Below are positions 1-12,339 of a DNA stretch of 64,000 nucleotides, piece by piece; position 1 is the stretch's first letter; every line of letters starts with the position of its first letter. The notes beneath the pieces were generated by a model that had not been told where the DNA came from, searched no databases, and saw nothing but the letters and a program-made list of their open reading frames with translations. Location of the stretch: positions 7,501 through 71,500 of the forward strand of contig JAXRKP010000678.1 in NCBI GenBank assembly GCA_037039925.1, given 5' to 3'. This DNA is from Doris montereyensis (Eukaryota; Mollusca; Gastropoda; Nudibranchia; Dorididae). A program made the translations under genes and the position numbers.

Positions 1-188
1 AGAAAGTAGTCAGGTAAGTTTGTAGAGGACGGGATTAGTAGAAATAGTAGTTGGGGTAGTAGCATTTTACTTCACCCAGTAGTAAATGAGCATCGAGCTG
101 TAGCTAGAGAAAGAGCAGCAGTCAGAATGCTCTCCGGGAGTAGTAGAGCAGAAGTAGTAGGATAAATGCAGTGCAGTGGTGGATGCGG

Positions 189-228
<40 letters not shown>

Positions 229-352
229 CAGCAGCTGTAGTAGTAGTAGCAGCAGCAGTAGCAGCGCAGCAGCAGCAGCAGTAGTAGTAGCAGCAGTGCA
301 GCATTAGCAGCAGCAGCAGGCGCATCGCAGTACCAGCAGCAGTAGCAGCAGC

Positions 353-398
<46 letters not shown>

Positions 399-730
399 CA
401 GCAGCAGTAGCAGTAGCAGCAGTAGTAGTAGTAGTAGTAGTAGTACCAGCAGTAGCAGCAGTAGTAGCAGCAGCAGAGCAGCAGCAACAGTTGTAGTAGT
501 AGCAGCAGCAGCAGCAGCAGCAGGCAACAGCAGCAGCAGCAGTACCAGACACAAGATAATATAAAAGCAGCAGCAGCAACAGCAGCAACAGCAGCAGCAG
601 CAGCAGCAGCAGCAAATAGCAAGGAAGAGCAGCAGAAAAGCAAATCCTGGCGCAGCAGCAGGCGATCAGCAGCAGCAGCAAGAGACCTTTGCAGTCGGCA
701 CCCATCAACGTCGAGCCATGAAAAGAAAAG
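1..730. repeat. Compound CAG/TAG trinucleotide array (block A)
   Basis: The stretch is dominated by interrupted runs of CAG and TAG triplets. Short unique islands survive between them, at about 1-185, 540-565 and 700-730. The islands are collinear with unique sequence at about 1735-2020 and 2950-3150, so this looks like a copy of that segment partly overwritten by triplets. The very long poly-Leu, poly-Cys and poly-Ala reading frames here are simply translated triplets and not proteins. Confidence 0.9.
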
Positions 731-935
731 CGTGCCACCAAGCAAACTAACTACGCCCTTCCTCAGTCTGTTACAGTGACAGCCAATACAAAGACTGCTT
801 TAGTTGGACTGCCTATCTGTCTGTCTGTCTCTGCTCAACAGTTGTTACAACAGCAAGCTCATTCAGCAGCAGGCTGCTGCTGTTAACCATAAAAAATTTA
901 AAAATTAAATTTTCTTTTTCACTTTCTTTGTTGTT
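731..935. other. Unique island of block A, duplicated at 3.05-3.29 kb
   Basis: This non-repetitive segment carries a CTGT run near 815-830. Its order of motifs (CCTCAGTCTG, AAAGACTGCTTTAGT, GTCTCTGCTCAACAGT, AAATTTTCTTTT) recurs at about 3150-3285. No coding potential was recognised. Confidence 0.7.
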
Positions 936-953
936 GTTTTAGCAGCAGCAGCA

Positions 954-995
<42 letters not shown>

Positions 996-1068
996 TAACC
1001 AGCAGCAGCAGCAGCAGCAGCAGCATTACCAGTGATGGGTCATTACAGCAGCAGCAGCAGCAGCTTGC

Positions 1069-1102
<34 letters not shown>

Positions 1103-1154
1103 TCGACCACAGCAGCAGCAGCAGCGATCTTTCGCAGCAGCATTGCAGCAGCTG

Positions 1155-1187
<33 letters not shown>

Positions 1188-1315
1188 GGCAGCAGCAAAC
1201 ATTTGTTGCTTGCCAGCACTGTTGTTGCCTATTAGGCCTTCAGCAGCAGCAGCAGTTGCGCAGCAGCATTTTCTCTTCACAACAGCAGCAGCAGCAGTAG
1301 CAGCGCGCAGCAAGT

Positions 1316-1346
<31 letters not shown>

Positions 1347-1720
1347 CAGCAGCAGCAGTAGTAGTAGTAGTAGTAGTACGCAGTAGTAGTAGTAGTAGTA
1401 GTAGTAGTAAGCGCAGCAGCAGTAGCAGCAGCAGCAGCAGTAGCAGCAGCAGCAGTAGTGCAGCAGCAGCAGTAGCAGCAGCAGTAGTAGCACCAGCAGT
1501 AGTAGTAGTAGTAGTAGTAATAGTAGTAGTAGTAGTAGCAGCAGCAAGCAGTGCAGCAGCCGCAGCAGCAGCAGCAATGTCGGAAGCTGCAAGATAATGC
1601 ACATAGCAGCAGCAGCAGTAGCAGCAGCAAGCAGTAGCAGCAGCAGCAATGCGCAGCAGCAAAGCAGCAGCAGCAGCAGCAGACAAATTCAGTAGTAGTA
1701 GTAGTTGTTGTTGTTGATGT
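936..1720. repeat. Compound CAG/TAG trinucleotide array (block A, second part)
   Basis: These are CAG runs with TAG interruptions and a few unique fragments, such as CCTATTAGGCCTTCA near 1225-1240, which also occurs at about 3438-3452. The array ends in short TAG and TTG runs. All frames through it give homopolymeric peptides. Confidence 0.9.
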
Positions 1721-1734
1721 AGCTGAACCGTAGT

Positions 1735-2030
1735 GTCGTAAGTTTGTAATGAGGACGGTATTGGTTCAAGCTCCACGTCTAGCACGGTTGGGGTGGGTTT
1801 TTCTACAACGTTGTACCTCTGAGGAATTATACTTCACTCTATTTTCTCACTTCACATGTGTAAATGAGTATCGAGCTGTAGCTAGAGAAAGATCTTGTCA
1901 GGCTTGTGTACTGTATGCTCTCCCGGGAGTTGAAAAGAGCTTTGAATGAAATGGCCTGGTGGGGGGATAAATGACGTACAGTTTGTGAGCCTGCACTTGG
2001 AGCGTCGATGCGGACTGTAAATCAATCTTT
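1735..2030. other. Unique segment of block B
   Basis: Non-repetitive sequence that looks like the intact version of positions 1-185: both share a CGAGCTGTAGCTAGAGAAAG core followed by ATGCTCTCC(C)GGGAG. A 66-codon frame at 1749-1949 is not recognised and has no supporting splice or family signal. Confidence 0.6.
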
Positions 2031-2035
2031 ATCTT

Positions 2036-2343
<308 letters not shown>

Positions 2344-2345
<2 letters not shown>

Positions 2346-2554
2346 CTAGAAGAAGAAGAAGAAGAAGAAGAAGAAGACGAAGAAGAAGAAGAAGAAGAAG
2401 AAGAAGAAGAAGAAGAAGAAGAAGAAGAAGAAGAAGAAGAAGAAGAAGAAGAAGAAGAAGAAGAAGAAGAAGAAGAAGAAGAAGAAGAAGAAGAAGAAGA
2501 AGAAGAAGAAGAAAAAAGAAGAAGAAGAAGAAGAAGAAGAAGAAGAAGAAGAAG

Positions 2555-2586
<32 letters not shown>

Positions 2587-2640
2587 GAAGAAGAAGAAGA
2601 AGAAGAAGAAGAACAAGAAGAAGAACAAGAAGAATAAAAA
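2344..2640. repeat. (GAA)n microsatellite
   Basis: About 290 bp of GAA triplets on the plus strand with rare interruptions (a GACGAA near 2376, GAAAAAAG near 2512, GTA near 2584, CAA near 2615-2630). A homopurine/homopyrimidine mirror tract of this kind is the class known to form intramolecular triplexes. Confidence 0.97.
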
Positions 2641-2658
2641 GAAAGTAGTAGTAGGTAG

Positions 2659-2665
2659 TAGTAGT

Positions 2666-2700
<35 letters not shown>

Positions 2701-2945
2701 CAGCAGTAGCAGCAGTATGCTAAGCAGCAGCAGTAGGATGACAGAGTAGCAGTAGCAGTAGGAAGTAACAGACAGCAGTCAGCAGCAGCAGCAGTGAGAA
2801 GCAGCAGCAGAGCAGCAGCAGCAGCAGCAGCAGCACGCAGCAGCAGCAGCAGCAGTAGCAGCAGTAGCAGCAGCAGTAGCGGCAGGCAGCAGAGCAGAGC
2901 AGTAGTAGAGTAGTAGCAGCAGTAGCAGTAGCAGCAGCAGTAGAG
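2659..2945. repeat. Compound CAG/TAG array
   Basis: Interrupted CAG and TAG runs form the third triplet block of the region. They end where the unique motif GACACAAGATAATATAAAAG begins. Confidence 0.9.
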
Positions 2946-3554
2946 TAAAGGTATGACACAAGATAATATAAAAGCCCCATAGCAAAGACGAGACAAAGCA
3001 AGGAAAGACATGGAACACGCGAGCAGTCAGCATGAAAAGAAAGCAGCACCAAGTATCAGCAGTCACTGACAGTAATGCAGTAGTGAGGTAAAGTAGACAC
3101 AAGATAATTAAATTAATGCATTTATAGTGGGAAAAGAAAACCAACGACCAATGTCCTCAGTCTACAAAGACTGCTTTAGTGGACTGCCCATTCATCCGTC
3201 TGTCTCTGCTCAACAGTGGCTTTAACTCATTCCTCATTCCCTAATAAAAAGGAAAATTAAATTTTCTTTTCACTTTTCTTATATTTTTTAATTGCATATA
3301 TAGTTTCTATTGCTATGAGGCTTGCTGATGGAATTTACGTGATGCATTACATAAAACCTTTTCAGTGCCATAAGTGTCATATTACAGATATTCACTGTGC
3401 AACTGAGGAAGAAATGCCCGAAACTGTCCCTTTACTACCTATTAGGCCTTCAAATTTATTCAATGACAAAGAGTATAGCAGTAGCTCACAAGCGATACAA
3501 TTGAAGTCGCTAATAAGCCGACAAGCAGCAGCATATAGATACTCACAAGGTCAC
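2946..3554. other. Unique segment with unexplained ORF
   Basis: Non-repetitive DNA containing a 91-codon open frame at 3315-3590 (+), whose 3' part already runs into the minisatellite. The encoded peptide has a Cys pair (CHKC) and a CATEEEM segment. It is not a family I recognise and may be chance. Confidence 0.4.
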
Positions 3555-5900
3555 AAAGCAGCAATACTAGTAGTACTCACAAGACAATAAAGATAATATA
3601 AGACTGCTCACAAGACAAAAAAGCCAATGGGGATTGAACCCGTGACTCTTCTCACGAGACAATAAACCGAATAAAACGGTACTCACAAGACAATAAAGAA
3701 TAGCAGGTACTCACAAGACAATAAAGCAATATAGGTACTCACAAGACAATAAAGCAATATAGGTACTCACGAGACAAGCAAAGAATATGCAGTAGAAGAG
3801 AAGTAGGCGTACTCACGAGACAACAAAAGAATATAGGTCCTCACAAGACAATAAAGTAATATAGGTACTCACAAGACAACAAAGAATATAGGTACTCACA
3901 AGACAATAAAGAATATATGTACTCACAAGACAATAAAGGAATAGCAGTACTCAGCAGAAGCAGAGAATAAAGTTAATGGCAGTAGGATGACTCAGGAGAC
4001 AATGGAAGAGGAGACGTAAGAATAGTGCGAAGTTTTAATTAACTTATCAGAGAACTGAAAAGAATAAAGACCAATGTTAGCAACCATAACTCGAAATAAA
4101 AAAAGGAAAATGAAACAATAAAGAATAAAAATCACAAAGATATTGATACTCACGAGACAAGACAACTTAAAGACAACTATAGGTACTCAGAGACAATAAA
4201 GTCACAAAACATATGTACTCACAAGACAATAAAGAATATAGCTACTCACAAACAATAAAGAATAAAGGTACTCACAAGACAATAAAGAATATAGAATCAC
4301 AAGACAATAAAGAATATAGGTACTCACAAGACAATAAAGAATATAGGTACTCATGAGACAATAAAGAATATAGGTACTCACGAGACAATAAAGAATATAG
4401 GTACTCACAAGACAATAAAGAATATAGGTACTACAAGACAACAAAGAAAAGACAATAAAGAATATAGGTACTCACAAGACAATAAAGAATATAGGTACTC
4501 ACGAGACAATAAAGAATATAGGTACTCACGAGACAATAAAGAATATAGGTACTCACAAGACAATAAAGAATATAGGTACTCAAAAGACAATAAAGAATAT
4601 AGGTACTCACAAGACAATAAAGACTATAGGTACTCAAGAGACAATAAAGAATATAGGTACTCACAAGACAACGAAGAATATAGGTACTCACAAACAATAA
4701 AGAATATAGGTACTCACAAGACAATAAAGAATATAGGTACTCACAAGACAATAAAGAATATAGGTACTCACAAGACAATAAAGAATATAGGTACTCACAA
4801 GACAAAGAATATAGGTACTCACAAGACAACAAAGAATATAGGTACTCACGAGACAATAAAGAATATAGGTACTCACAAGACAATAAAGCATAGGTACTCA
4901 CAAGACAATAAAGAATTTAGGTACTCACAAGACAATAAAGAATATAGGTACTCACAAGACAATAAAGAATATAGGTACTCACAAGACAATAAAAATATAG
5001 GTACTCACAAGACAATAAAGAATATAGGTACTCACAAGACAATAAAGAATATAGGTACTCACAAGACAATAAAGAATATAGGTACTCACAAGACAATAAA
5101 GAATATAGGTACTCACAAGACAATAAAGACTATAGGTACTCACAAGACAATAAAGAATATAGGTACTCACGAGACAATAAAGAATATAGGTACTCACAAG
5201 ACAATCACAAGACAACAAAGAATATAGGTACTCACAAGACAATAAAGAATATAGGTACTCACAAGACAATAAAGAATATAGGTACTCACAAGACAATAAA
5301 GAATATAGGTACTCACAAGACAATAAAGAATATAGGTACTCACGAGACAATAAAGAATATATGTACTCACAAGACAACGAAAAATATAGGTACTCACAAG
5401 ACAATAAAGAATATAGGTACTCACAAGACAATAAAGAATATAGGTACTCACAAGACAATAAAGAATATAGGTACTCACGAGACATATTAAAGAATTTAAG
5501 GTACTCACAAGAGTAATAATTCACTGTGTTACTCTTCGAGACAATAAAGAATATTGGACGCGTTGAGACAATAAAGAATATAGGTACTCACAAGACAATA
5601 CAGAATATAGGTTTGAAACAATAAAGTCGGTTGGTACTTACAAGACAATAAAGTCATCAGCTAAGAGACCTGCACAAGACAATGAAAATGAATTCCGTTT
5701 TGTAGCTCTTCTGTAAGACAAGAATATACGATTTTACTTGTTCGACGGCAAGTATCATTCTGAAGTTCAATGTGGTGTGTAGCTTTCTTTATTACAACGA
5801 AGAATATATTTTCTTAAAGACAAGAATCACTAGGTACTCGTCAAGACAACGAAGAATTAGGTTACTCACAAGACAACGAAGAATATAGGTACTCGTTTTG
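3555..5900. repeat. 27-bp minisatellite array
   Basis: Tandem copies of a 27-bp unit built on GGTACTCACAAGACAATAAA followed by GAATATA. Roughly fifty near-identical copies lie between about 4195 and 5520, with degenerate copies on both sides. Length variants lack one triplet or a few bases. Because 27 is divisible by three, long frames appear on the minus strand (repeating CEYLYSLLS), but these are repeat translations. A SINE-like B-box complement (GGGGATTGAACCCGTGAC) sits in the degenerate left edge near 3627-3645. Confidence 0.95.
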
Positions 5901-5934
5901 GTTACGTCACACATATTATTTATTATTTTAATGT

Positions 5935-6345
5935 CACAAAGAGTAATAATTCACTGTGTTACTTTTTCTTCAAGACTCAAGTCGAAACTGGATGGAATTT
6001 GGACGCGTTGAGTCGGTTAGGTGGACACGTAAAACGCATGCCATTTTGAATACGGTTTGTTTCCGTTGTTGTCGACTGTTGGTCTTACGGACAAGTGATG
6101 AGTCATCAGCTCAGAGAGTCCAGAGGCTTGATCAACTCATTGAAAATGAATATATTTTGTAGCTCTTCTGTAACGAGTTGGCCTAAGTATTCGAACGATT
6201 TTATTTTGTTCGACTGGCGTTTGTATCTATTCTGATGTTCATTTATGGTGTCAACGATTCTTCTTTATTATAACCATTGATTTTATTTTCTTAATGTTCA
6301 TTTTTAGTCTCCATTCTTCACTTTCGTCTTCAATGATACATTAAA
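5935..6345. other. Unique segment reused as mosaic at 5.5-5.8 kb
   Basis: A non-repetitive segment whose landmarks also occur, in the same order and interleaved with minisatellite units, at about 5510-5830 (for example AATTCACTGTGTTACT, GGACGCGTTGAG, GTAGCTCTTCTGTAA). A 68-codon frame at 5956-6162 (+) is unrecognised. Confidence 0.6.
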
Positions 6346-6349
6346 CTAA

Positions 6350-9190
6350 TTACGAAAGGTCCTTCAGCTGTTTCTGCAAGAACGACTTAGATCATCGGCA
6401 TAACGTTTCAGATTATTGGTTATGTTCTCCCAAACATTGAGTCCAAGGATTATTTCGATGTCTCTGAAAATGTGCTCTGTGTAAATTAAACAGCACTGCA
6501 CTGGTGACAGAGCACACCCGTGATGCGCATAACCCTTCGAAATATGACAATAAGACAACTCCACTAAGAACAAAATTTTTTTTATCTTTATTGCGTAAGT
6601 AATGTCCTGTGTCATGACTTTTGTGTTTGTTGATCCAATACAGATTAGCGATTATTCAAATTCCGATAAATGTAAACAACAGTTGTTTTTGGTAATGTTG
6701 AACTATCTAAGTTCAGTTGTGAATAATACAGAGTCACAGTGGAGAGAAGTCAAATGAAATATGCAATATTTCTGACAACTCGGTTTAATTTTTCTGACAG
6801 TACAAACACGTGACGTTTCTGGTTTTGTATGAACCCTGCCTGTTTTCACATTACTTCCCAATCTATGGTGTCAACGATATTTCAAAGTTTGTTGTCGTTT
6901 GTAGCTCCAGAACATGATACATTATACATATACTTTATTTCTTTCTTATCAGTTCCCATTCTACTTTCCTGTGAGTATACATTAAACTAATGGTACGAAG
7001 GTTCAAACATTCAGCCTTAGGTTTCTACATTTTATTAGTCATCTGGTCCAAACCTACCATTATTTCTGTCAAAGGCATGACTGTCTATTAGATAATTTAG
7101 AATCTAGATCATTCAAAGAAGAGCTGATCCCTACGTTTCTTTGGGACGAAGGAGAAAGTAAAATCCTTAGATCATCTGGAGTACATATGCTGTTGTCGGA
7201 TATACTGACAAAGAAGATTTATTAGATAACTCTGTTCATTCTCAACAGAGAGATGGGCTGTGGCTCCTTCGTATCATTATTTCTGTCGTGACGTTTGTGT
7301 CACATTACTTAGATCCAGATTCTAAATATTTTCGTTTGTTGTCGTTTTGCTCATTTCTTGGAACGCATCTGTTGTTTCGTTATTACTTGATTTTTAGATC
7401 TATAGTCATTGATCGGGACATTACTTAGATCTAGATTCTAAATATTTCTCGTTTGTTGTCTGACGAAGGGTTATACATCCGTTCTGATAGTGGAGTTGTT
7501 TTTGTCATATTTCGCCTTTGATTTCCATCAAATAATTCTTCAATATTTTTTTTGCCATGAACGCATCTTCTACTTGATTTTTAAAGATTGATCCTGTAGA
7601 AATTCGGATTAGGTTGAGCGATTTCACCATTCAATATTTTTTCGTTCCACTATGCATCCATTCTTGTTTCGTATGCATCCATTCGGGAAGATTTTCGTCT
7701 TTGAAGGTCTCTTGATTTACTTGTACATTTTTGTGTCATTATGGGTTATAACCAGGTTGTCAATGTCATCACATCGTTTGCCCGGCCATCTTCTTATCTT
7801 GTTATTTAAAATATTGTAATTAGGGAAACCATAATTTAGTTTCTTGCACTCTGACATTATTTCTAGTATTTTCGGAATCATCCAGTTTTTGTTGTGCCTC
7901 CATTTCCTTTTTCCGTAATACCTGTAGCTTTTTTTTCATTTGTTGATGTTATTGTATCTCTTAGACAAGTCCCTTCTTTATCGACATCCTCGTTGTTATT
8001 TTGATCTTCTGTATGGGACTTCCATCGAGTAGAATTTCATAGCGCTTCTTCATTTCGATTGTATATTTCTCTTGAAATTCAGGCAAATTCAGTACTCACA
8101 TGTCATAGTTGAGTCCTTTTTCTATTTGAAGGGTATTTTCAGAAGTAATTTAAATTTCATGACCACTAGCACATGATCTGATTCAAAGTCAGCTCCAGAG
8201 TAAGTCTTGCATGTGAATATCGAGTTTTTTAAAAATCTAGATATTAATAATGATGTGGTCAATTTGGTTGCAGTGTATATCTCCTGGGTTTATCCAAGTG
8301 TATAGTTTCCTTTTTGTGTTGTTTAAATGTGGTGTTGACAATTGTAATGTGATGGCTTTCACAGAATGAATTTGCTGTTCTCCTCTTTCCTTTGATTTCC
8401 CGAGACCCTGTTGACCAAAGCTCGATAACATACGGTATGTTCCCTGCCTATGCGTTGAAATCTCCAAGTGTTTAATAGTATCTGAAGATTTGGTTTGTTT
8501 CAGAACAAGGCTAAGGTCTTTATAAAACATTTCAATTTCTCCTTCTCTGCTAGTACTAGTTGATGCATATACTTGAATCAAGACAATGCCAAAAGGTCTT
8601 GCTTTTAGTTTGCACATTATGATTCTTTTGCTTACTGGCAAGTGTCTTTGATGAAGTCTACGATATATCTGCGTAGCACTATACCCATTCCATGTGCATG
8701 TGTTTCTCCACCAGAGTATGTCATGACATGTTCATTCTTTCTAATAATGCCACTTTCAGTCCATCTTTTTTCTGATATGCCTAAAAGTCTAGTCTCATAG
8801 AGTTTCTTGAAGCAGGCTCTCTCGACTTTTCCTTTTTTGGTACAGAGTTCTAACGTTCCAAGTTCCTATTCGTAAAGGGCCATTTCCTACTTTTGAGTAC
8901 TGGAATGTCAGCTTCTACTCCTCTTTGTGGCTTTAGGGAAGATGCGTCATAAGGGTCCGTAGTCCGTACCTGCTAGCCTATTTTTCGTCCTCTTACCTGT
9001 ATGGTTCTGCATCGCACGGGTAAAGAATGCAGGGATATGTGACGAGTTTACAATTTTCCAAGGTGGCCGGCCGCTAGATGCGTCCCACTTTGTGTGCCCA
9101 CATTTTGCTGTTTCGTCTTTTGAGTCCGACGTTTGAACCTCGCACTCGCCACTGTCACAGCCTTCGTGTACTAGAGGAAAGACCTCCCCA
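6350..9190 (-). mobile_element. Degraded LINE (endonuclease plus RT), reverse strand
   Basis: Reading the minus strand from about 9190 downward, the 5' leader is followed by an APE-type endonuclease start (GTWNVRTLYQ near 8850). Then come LLGISEKRW, VYASTSTSREGEIEMFYKDL (open frame 8237-8641), RKLYTWINPGD and a segment ending GADFESDH near 8190. A reverse-transcriptase piece at 6364-6615 has the remains of the QGCxLSP block (HGCALSP) and a YADD catalytic motif. The DNA between 6620 and 7500 no longer reads as LINE and is scrambled. The element is dead, with frames broken throughout. Its 5' end abuts the CT array at 9203. Confidence 0.8.
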
Positions 9191-9202
9191 CCCTTAGGGG
9201 TG

Positions 9203-9432
<230 letters not shown>

Positions 9433-9740
9433 GCGATTATCATCTTTCTTAACTGAATGACCTATCGGCCTAGAGCAAAATATTCAGTCTGGAGTGAAAG
9501 TATAAACCTAGTTTTAGTGAAAACGAACAGCACCGACCAATATCGTTCTAAAGTTAGTAGAAAAGTACGAGTAATTTTTCGAACAAGGAGTCAATAAGAT
9601 ATCGGCACTGAACTGTTGATAAACCTGCCATCAATGCTCTTTAGCTTTGATTGAGCTGGCTGGTTCAATAAACACCAATCAAAAAAATATGTTGTCTCTC
9701 TAACAGGCATTTTGGTAACTGTTTGTGGTTTTGTCTACAG

Positions 9741-9990
9741 ATACAACGCCCGCATTGCACCCAACATGAACCGTATACTGGGAGACGAAGTGAAGGAGAG
9801 AGTGAAGAAACTCAACTACAAGCGCTACAAGATTGTGGTCATCGTGATGATTGGGGAGAAAAGGGGACAGGGCATTGTGGTGTCCAGTCGATGTTCCTGG
9901 GACGACAAAGTGGACAGCTACGTCACTCACACCTGCCAGAACAAGCACATATTTTGTACCTGTAGTGTGTATGGAACTTACAACGAATAG
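9741..9990 (+). CDS. Tctex1-domain dynein light chain, terminal exon (partial gene)
   Basis: This exon encodes the C-terminal ~82 residues of a Tctex1 (DYNLT-type) domain. Such proteins are small homodimeric light chains that tether cargo or intermediate chains to cytoplasmic or ciliary dynein. The visible family hallmarks are RYKIVV, IGEKRGQG, SSRCSWDD and a terminal VYGTYNE directly before the TAG stop. It starts after a polypyrimidine tract and TCTACAG acceptor at 9740, with one base completing a codon from the preceding exon. I could not find the upstream exons, which should carry the first strand and helix of the domain; they may lie in or beyond the scrambled DNA to the left. Subfamily (DYNLT2B, DYNLT4 or DYNLT5-like) cannot be fixed. 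The frame is intact, and CT and GA arrays flank it in inverted orientation. Confidence 0.85.
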
Positions 9991-10069
9991 TTTTTACCTT
10001 GAAACAACAGCACTTCGATAGTTATGTCGAATTCACATACATACTTGGACGCGTTATAGAAGAATGACT

Positions 10070-10292
<223 letters not shown>

Positions 10293-10299
10293 AAACAGC

Positions 10300-11290
10300 G
10301 AGCTAGAGAGATCATGGAGTTACAATACATTGTTACCTGACAGAGGGCAAAGTATTGTATCTTTTTCTACTTACAATACTTGAGTTGCCAACATAAGGTC
10401 CAAACGAGAGCAAAGCTAATTGAGTTTATAAGCAATTACGATAGTTGTGCATTTTTCTTTAATAAATAGGAAAAAAGCTGGTCCCTCTGGTCAGTATTGC
10501 TTATGACGGTCCTTTGATGTCGGCCAAACGTGAGGATGGGCAACGCTGGCCAGGGAGTAGTTGACCGCTTGTTTGGGCTTTTTTCTCCTGTCCAGTACAA
10601 CTTTGAATTGCATAACGCATTAATATTATTTTGACAGTATTGTAAATAATATTGCTTTCTTAAAGGGATGTTAAGTCCAAAATAAGAGCATTAAATCGGA
10701 CTCATTTTTTGCTGTTGAGCTGTGAGTACGCTTTTCACTTTTTGTCTAAGTGTGAATGTCAGTCTTTTTTATTTCCGCTGTTGTCAGCCAGTAAGAAAAC
10801 AAAATTCCCTAAAATGGACAGGGTAGACATTTTAGACTGTCAGAGTTTAGACATTTTAAAGATTAGACTGTTAATTAAGTAAAGTAATGCAACGCTTTAA
10901 AATTATGTGCAGCTTTAAAGATGCCCCAACCCACCGGAGCCAAGTCATTGGCTTGCCAATGTCTTCTTCCTTTTCGATGAGGTTGGCCCCATTTGAGTTT
11001 AATGTGTTCTGAGGCTTCAGATGGTTTACTACAGAAGATAAAGTTTCTGGAGGGGTAACAGGTTGGTTCAAGTTTAGCTTCACGTCTAGTTGTGCAGAAA
11101 TGTAATAATTTAATCATACCACTCACTTATCATTACAAATGAGATCATCTCTTCAATCTAGCATTCTCTTGTGCTCAATGCGCAGACAACATTCGTTGTA
11201 ATTCTGAGTCACAGACTTTTAAAAGTGTTGTATAAGGCTGCTGCTAAGTGCCATAACAGATCTGGTTTTCATCTCAGGATTTTCCCCTGA
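10300..11290. other. Intergenic DNA, no gene recognised
   Basis: It contains a short perfect hairpin at 10350-10381 (ten-base arms AAGTATTGTA/TACAATACTT around a 12-nt loop). Overlapping ~70-83-codon minus-strand frames at 10871-11126 have no recognisable family. Confidence 0.5.
10461..10466 (+). promoter_or_regulatory. Candidate polyadenylation signal of the Tctex1 gene
   Basis: AATAAA lies about 470 bp after the stop codon on the coding strand. The 3' UTR would then contain the whole GA array. Only the hexamer supports this. Confidence 0.3.
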
Positions 11291-11419
11291 GCGCACTTTA
11301 ATTCTACATCGTTTGAACAGGCCGCATGGTGAAGTTTTCTACATGGAAAATCGGCAGACTGCCTGCATCCCTCCTTTGGTTGATGCCCCAGCGAGTCCTA
11401 CATCTCCGGTTCCTAGACT

Positions 11420-12330
11420 GAGTACTTACTCTGAACCAAGCTCTATCTCGGGGTTTGAATTAGGGAAGAGGATATTGATTCCTCTGATTCGGAAGCTCTC
11501 AGGCAATTCAAAGATATCGCTCAAAGTGAAGATTCGTTTGATTCAGAAGCATGTCTGCCATTAGCCAAGCTAATAACGTCAAAACAGGACGTCGATCCCC
11601 TTTCTCTGATCACTGACACTTCTTCAATTCCAATTCTTAAATTAGGATTAATTGATAATCCATCAATGTCGTCATCCATCGAGGCATATATTCAAAACGT
11701 CCAAACTGACCACGAAGCAACGTGTACAGGCAAATAGAAAATTGTTGGGGAAAAGGAAAAGAAATGAAACCACTCACTGAAAGAGAAATGTTTCAAAGAA
11801 GAACAAGACCAGTGGTCTTGCATATCAGACAAGGAAAGGCGTATGAAAAGGCGAAAAGTATGAAGTGTGGTTGTGGACAGTCTTGTCGACTCAACTGTTA
11901 ACAGAAGTTCACAAGGAAAGAACGCCTGGAGAAATTCTATGGGTTTTGGGAACTTGGAGACCTTAGATGTCAACGGGACTTTTTGTTGAAAGTTGTTGGC
12001 TGCAAAGAAAAGAAGCAAAAGACAATGAATAGTCACGCTGCCAATTCTCTTTGACTTACACTCTCCTCAAACTCTTGAGAACTTGACTTTGTCAAAAACA
12101 AATGGTACAAATAGCTCTACGCAAGGTGGTCGATGCCAATGCTGCAGGAAAAGAACTAGGAAGTAGATATGAACCGAGAGCACATGAAATTGAGGTTGAA
12201 AAGGAAGCAGTTCTTTCATTGACTCATTCCCCCAGATAGATGGACATTACACGAGGAATGACACAAGGAAAGAACTGCTCAAAAGCAATTTGAATAAACG
12301 AAAACTATGCCGATTGTATTGTGAATGTTT
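11420..12330 (+). pseudogene. Decayed transposon-related ORF (Cys motif plus DDE-like tail)
   Basis: Translating across frames gives an acidic stretch (EDIDSSDSEALRQFKDI, 11475-11525). Next comes a cysteine motif, KCGCGQSCRLNC, with the following block KFYGFWELGD..CQRDFLL (about 11860-11995). A further block, IDGHYTRNDTRKELL, is followed by NLNKRKLCRLY (about 12236-12320). This order (Cys-rich segment, FW.LGD, then HYxRxDTxKxxL) is one I associate with a family of invertebrate transposon-derived proteins with DDE-type catalytic domains, but I cannot name the superfamily securely. Several in-frame stops and shifts make it inactive. It is not part of a host gene as far as can be seen. Confidence 0.5.
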
Positions 12331-12339
12331 AAAATACCC

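Noticed and set aside
4202..5524. Minus-strand ORFs of up to 181 codons with a nonapeptide repeat
   Set aside because: The period equals the 27-bp minisatellite; no start context, splice sites or non-repeat domain.
3600..5900. CRISPR-like periodic array
   Set aside because: Units are head-to-tail with no unique spacers, and the context is eukaryotic.
5956..6162. 68-codon ORF with a CFRCC motif, superficially like the zinc-binding segment of RNA polymerase largest subunits
   Set aside because: Too short, only one Cys pair, no neighbouring polymerase motifs, and the DNA is part of a mosaic duplication.
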